Of a stretch of 43,885 bases of DNA, positions 40,878 to 43,885 are shown one piece after another (positions within the stretch are counted from its first letter, which is position 1; the number at the start of each line of letters is the position of its first letter). This DNA comes from Syntrophaceae bacterium UBA2280. GTDB taxonomy: Bacteria; Desulfobacterota; Syntrophia; Syntrophales; Smithellaceae. The notes beneath the pieces are model-generated. The model worked only from the letters and a program-made list of their open reading frames with translations. It searched no databases and was not told the origin of the DNA. The DNA is taken from positions 1-43,885 of the forward strand of contig DDWS01000023.1 of assembly GCA_002347685.1 (NCBI GenBank), read 5' to 3'. The position numbers and the translations under genes are program-made.

Positions 40878-42347
40878 CTACTCCACCGACCAGGTGGTAC
40901 CCACCGGAGAATCTTTCAGGACAACTCCCATGACGTCGAGTTCCTTGCGGATGTCATCGGCGCGGCTCCAATCCTTGTCTGCCCGGGCTGCCTGCCTTTG
41001 CGCAATCAGATGGGCGATCTTTTCTTCATCCAGGCCGCGTTTCTTCACTTCAATTTCACGGTCGGCATCAAAAAATACATCGGGATCAGACTGAAAAACC
41101 CCCAGTACATCGCTAAAATGTTCAAAGATCGAAAAGGCGGTCTCCAAAACGCATTGTTTTTCGGAAACAGGCATTTTCTTTTCGGCCGTCAGCAGATTAT
41201 TGATCATCCTGGCCGCTTCAAACACACAGCCTAATGCCTGTGCCGTATTAAAATCGTCATCAAGGGCTGCGTCAAACCTGTCATTGAGTTCATTGATCTT
41301 CCGGATGTACGAAAACCTTGCGGGCAGCGGGGTTGCTGCGGCTTCAATTGCGGCACCACGTGCATCTTTCATCAATTTCAGGGCAGCATAACAGCGCGTG
41401 AGGGCGGCTCTGGCTTCCGTAAGCGACGTATCCGAATAATCCACCGGACTGCGGTAATGGCTCTGAAGCATAAACAGGCGAAGAGCCTCGGGATGGTATT
41501 GACGGACAATCTCACGCACCGGAAAAACATTGCCCAGTGATTTAGACATTTTCTCGGCGTTAATTTTCACAAAGCCGTTGTGCATCCAGTAATTGGCGGG
41601 TGATTTCCCTGTCACAGCCTGCGTCTGGGCAATTTCATTTTCATGGTGCGGAAAAACCAGGTCTTCGCCGCCGCCGTGAATGTCGAAGGTATCCCCGAGA
41701 TAGCGCCGGCTCATGGCAGAACACTCAATGTGCCAGCCGGGTCGACCCTGCCCCCAGGGGCTCTCCCAAAAAGGCTCGTCCTTCTTGCTTTTCTTCCACA
41801 AAACAAAGTCCAGCGGGTTTTTCTTTTTATCGTTGACATCCACGCGGGCACCGGCCAGCATATCGTCGAGCAGGCGTCCCGACAATCCGCCGTAAACGGG
41901 GAAATGATTGACTGCGAAAAACACGTCTCCATCCACCGGGTAGGCAATGCCCTTTGCCTCCAGCGCGGATATCATCGAAATCATGTCTGCCATATGTTCT
42001 GTGGCCTTCGGTGTTATGGTAGGCGGCAAAACATTGAGCGCCGCCATATCCTCATCATGCAGACGAATATAGCGTTCGGCGATCTCCGCAAAACCTGTGC
42101 CTTCGGCGTTGGCCCGGTCGATGATCTTGTCGTCGATGTCGGTATAGTTTTTCACATACGTCACCTTGTAGCCGCGCGACCGCAGATGGCGGTAAACGAC
42201 ATCAAACACCACTGCCGCGCGTGCGTGCCCGACATGGCATACGTCATAGGCCGTAATACCGCAGACGTACATCCCCACCTCACCTTCCCTGATCGGCTGG
42301 AAGATTTCCTTCTTGCGGGTTCGGGTATTAAATATCTTTTGAGGCAT
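40878..42347 (-). CDS. cysS: cysteinyl-tRNA synthetase
   Basis: A 489-residue class I aminoacyl-tRNA synthetase charging tRNA-Cys. The HIGH motif is HVGH at 38-41 and KMSKS is at 266-270. The zinc site that selects cysteine is Cys29, Cys209, His234 and Glu238. The C-terminal helical and anticodon-binding region completes a normal length. It starts 15 bases after the argC stop, so both are probably on one transcript. Confidence 0.97.
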   Translation of the reverse strand: MPQKIFNTRTRKKEIFQPIREGEVGMYVCGITAYDVCHVGHARAAVVFDVVYRHLRSRGYKVTYVKNYTDIDDKIIDRANAEGTGFAEIAERYIRLHDEDMAALNVLPPTITPKATEHMADMISMISALEAKGIAYPVDGDVFFAVNHFPVYGGLSGRLLDDMLAGARVDVNDKKKNPLDFVLWKKSKKDEPFWESPWGQGRPGWHIECSAMSRRYLGDTFDIHGGGEDLVFPHHENEIAQTQAVTGKSPANYWMHNGFVKINAEKMSKSLGNVFPVREIVRQYHPEALRLFMLQSHYRSPVDYSDTSLTEARAALTRCYAALKLMKDARGAAIEAAATPLPARFSYIRKINELNDRFDAALDDDFNTAQALGCVFEAARMINNLLTAEKKMPVSEKQCVLETAFSIFEHFSDVLGVFQSDPDVFFDADREIEVKKRGLDEEKIAHLIAQRQAARADKDWSRADDIRKELDVMGVVLKDSPVGTTWSVE

Positions 42348-42362
42348 GGTGCTTTTCTTTCA

Positions 42363-43403
42363 TCAGGGATAAAGCGGGGCTGTCTTAAGACCGCTTTCTT
42401 CAGGCAGCGAGCACATGATATTCATGTTCTGCACGGCCTGGCCTGCGGCGCCCTTGATCAGATTATCAATGGCGGATAGAACAATAATCCGCCGGGTCCG
42501 GGAATCAACCGCCAGGCCGATGTCGCAGAAGTTGGATCCGGCCACCGAAGAGATATTGGGATAGACACCCTCCGGACAAACCCGCACGAACGCCTCTGCG
42601 CCATAAAAAGACGCATACAGCTCACACAGTTCGCTCACCGATATCTCGTTTGTCAGCGTGGCATACAGGGTGCTCAAAATGCCTCTCTTAACCGGCAACA
42701 GATGCGGTGTGAAGGTTACCGCGAATACTTCGCCGGCCAGAACAGCCAGTTCCTGCTCAATTTCCGGTGTGTGCCGGTGCTTTCCGACCTTATAGGCCTT
42801 GAATCCGCCATCCACTTCGCAGAAAAGCGAACCGATCAGGGGATCTCTTCCCGCGCCACTCACGCCGGAGGCGGAATCGGCAAGGATGGTTGACGGATCC
42901 ACCAGTCCGTTTTTCAAGACAGGGGCCAAACCTAAAATGATGCTGGTCGGATAACAGCCGGGATTGGCGATCAGCGATGAGGTCTCAATCGCGCTCCGGT
43001 AGAGCTCGGGCAGACCGTAGACGGCGTCCGCCAGAAGGCCGGGGCTTTTGTGCTTTGCGTACCATTTTTCATAGGTGGTCAGGTTCCGGATCCGGTAATC
43101 CGCGCTCAGATCAATGACCTTTTTTCCGGCCTTCACAAAGGCCGGGGCGATATCCATCGACACACCGTGCGGCAGGGCCAGAAACACGACATCGCACATG
43201 CCGGCAATCGCATCGGGGGCTGCGTCTTCGTACTTCAGGGTGGTCAGACCGTACAGGGATGGAAAGACGTCCGAAACCGCCTTCCCGGCAAACCGCCGGG
43301 ATGTAACGGCGATGAGCTCCACCTGCGGATGACCGGATAAAATCCGGGTGAGTTCCTGTCCGGTATAACCGCTCGCGCCGTAGATGGCTGCTTTGATCGT
43401 CAT
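42363..43403 (-). CDS. argC: N-acetyl-gamma-glutamyl-phosphate reductase ArgC
   Basis: A 346-residue NADPH-dependent dehydrogenase of arginine biosynthesis that reduces N-acetylglutamyl phosphate to the semialdehyde. The N-terminal dinucleotide motif is AIYGASGYTGQEL, the catalytic Cys150 is in ANPGCYPT, and SGVSGAGR and GKHRHTPEI follow as in the family. AAGGA lies 9 bases before the ATG. An intrinsic terminator for rpsI ends only about 16 bases before this ATG, so expression depends on readthrough or an unseen start. No other arg gene is nearby. Confidence 0.96.
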   Translation of the reverse strand: MTIKAAIYGASGYTGQELTRILSGHPQVELIAVTSRRFAGKAVSDVFPSLYGLTTLKYEDAAPDAIAGMCDVVFLALPHGVSMDIAPAFVKAGKKVIDLSADYRIRNLTTYEKWYAKHKSPGLLADAVYGLPELYRSAIETSSLIANPGCYPTSIILGLAPVLKNGLVDPSTILADSASGVSGAGRDPLIGSLFCEVDGGFKAYKVGKHRHTPEIEQELAVLAGEVFAVTFTPHLLPVKRGILSTLYATLTNEISVSELCELYASFYGAEAFVRVCPEGVYPNISSVAGSNFCDIGLAVDSRTRRIIVLSAIDNLIKGAAGQAVQNMNIMCSLPEESGLKTAPLYP

Positions 43404-43419
43404 AAGAGGGGTTCCTTAT

Positions 43420-43448
43420 AAAAAAAGGGAGGCCTGAAGCCCCCCTTT
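43420..43448 (-). terminator. Rho-independent terminator between rpsI and argC
   Basis: On the minus strand a 10-bp stem with one G-U pair (AAAGGGGGGC at 43439-43448 with GCCTCCCTTT at 43424-43433) closes a 5-base loop and runs into seven Ts (43420-43426). It begins 8 bases after the rpsI stop, and its T run ends 3 bases before the argC Shine-Dalgarno (43413-43417). Confidence 0.85.
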
Positions 43449-43455
43449 GTGTGCG

Positions 43456-43851
43456 TTATCGTTTGGAGAATTGGAATCTTTTTCGGGCACCAGGCTGTCC
43501 GTATTTCTTGCGCTCCTTGATGCGGGCATCCCGGGTGAGGAAACCGGCTTTTTTCAGAATCGGCCGAAGCTCCGCGTCGTATGCCAGAAGGGCTTTGGAA
43601 ATGCCGTGCTTGACCGCGCCCGCCTGACCGGCGACACCGCCTCCTGCGACATTGACGAACAGATCAAATTGATCTTTTTTACCTGTGATTTCAAAAGGCT
43701 GGCGGATGATCATCTTCAAAGAAGGTCGGGGGAAATACTCTTCGACGTTTCTTTTATTGACGATGATGTTGCCGCTGCCGGATTTCATATACACGCGGGC
43801 GATTGCGCTTTTTCTCTTACCTGTCGCATAATAACGTTGTTGTTGAGTCAT
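43456..43851 (-). CDS. rpsI: 30S ribosomal protein S9
   Basis: A 131-residue ribosomal protein of the small-subunit head. The N-terminal YYATGKRKSAIARVYMKSGSG and the C-terminal basic tail (KERKKYGQPGARKRFQFSKR), whose end reaches the P-site tRNA, are both intact. The ATG is preceded by GGGAGAAG. In most bacteria rplM lies directly upstream; only 34 bases remain to the window edge, so it would be outside. Confidence 0.98.
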   Translation of the reverse strand: MTQQQRYYATGKRKSAIARVYMKSGSGNIIVNKRNVEEYFPRPSLKMIIRQPFEITGKKDQFDLFVNVAGGGVAGQAGAVKHGISKALLAYDAELRPILKKAGFLTRDARIKERKKYGQPGARKRFQFSKR

Positions 43852-43885
43852 AACTTCTCCCTATATTATTGATCCATTCTTCACG

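Noticed and set aside
1..43885. Mobile elements, CRISPR arrays, phage genes, tRNA or rRNA genes
   Set aside because: No transposase or integrase, no spaced repeat array, no cloverleaf or rRNA sequence seen on reading the window; gene order and codon style look uniform.

Overview
This 43.9 kb window looks like ordinary chromosome from a diderm (Gram-negative) bacterium, most likely a deltaproteobacterium in the modern Desulfobacterota sense, perhaps near Syntrophia. That placement is inference from gene content and protein style: a full division and cell wall (dcw) cluster, a Tol-Pal system, several outer-membrane lipoproteins, SelB, a lysine-type EF-P with its EpmA/EpmB modification enzymes, and an FtsI with a PASTA domain. 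I see no mobile element, CRISPR array, prophage, rRNA or tRNA gene.

Layout. 1-2 kb: the end of an unknown reading frame, a strong terminator, a THUMP-type rRNA methyltransferase and a small Lys-rich membrane protein. 2-4.5 kb: a translationally coupled pair of lipoproteins, one with ankyrin repeats and one an alpha/beta hydrolase. 4.5-23.3 kb (minus strand): a radical SAM protein, then the complete dcw cluster, transcribed as mraZ-rsmH-ftsL-ftsI-murE-murF-mraY-murD-ftsW-murG-murC-murB-ftsQ-ftsA-ftsZ. Genes overlap or lie a few bases to a few tens of bases apart. A consensus-like promoter and a three-box MraZ operator precede mraZ. 23.5-25.1 kb (minus): mltG and ruvX. 25.2-35.8 kb (plus): selB, an OB-fold/HD nuclease, epmB-like, efp, epmA, then tolQ-tolR-tolA-like-tolB-pal-cpoB, closed by a palindromic terminator. 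35.8-43.9 kb (minus): rpsI, argC, cysS, ctpA, a divergent polysaccharide deacetylase, a TPR lipoprotein and a LolB-like lipoprotein.

How the genes work together. The dcw genes make lipid II (MurB-F, MraY, MurG) and assemble the divisome (FtsZ, A, Q, L, W, I). MltG trims nascent glycan. Tol-Pal-CpoB couples outer-membrane constriction to septation. CtpA, the deacetylase-like protein and the TPR/LolB-like pair add envelope processing and lipoprotein functions. A second theme is translation: SelB (selenocysteine), EF-P with its putative beta-lysylation enzymes, CysRS, ribosomal protein S9 and two RNA-related enzymes.

Most of the window is conserved housekeeping DNA. Points worth a second look are the MraZ boxes overlapping the mraZ Shine-Dalgarno, a hairpin terminator immediately before the argC ribosome-binding site, an altered substrate-pocket residue in the lysine-aminomutase-like enzyme beside efp, a palindrome on the pal promoter, and the ankyrin/hydrolase lipoprotein pair. 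I did not find convincing evidence of a wholly new system. Gaps between genes are all under 300 bases; the largest (23293-23574) holds the mltG terminator and the mraZ promoter/operator.
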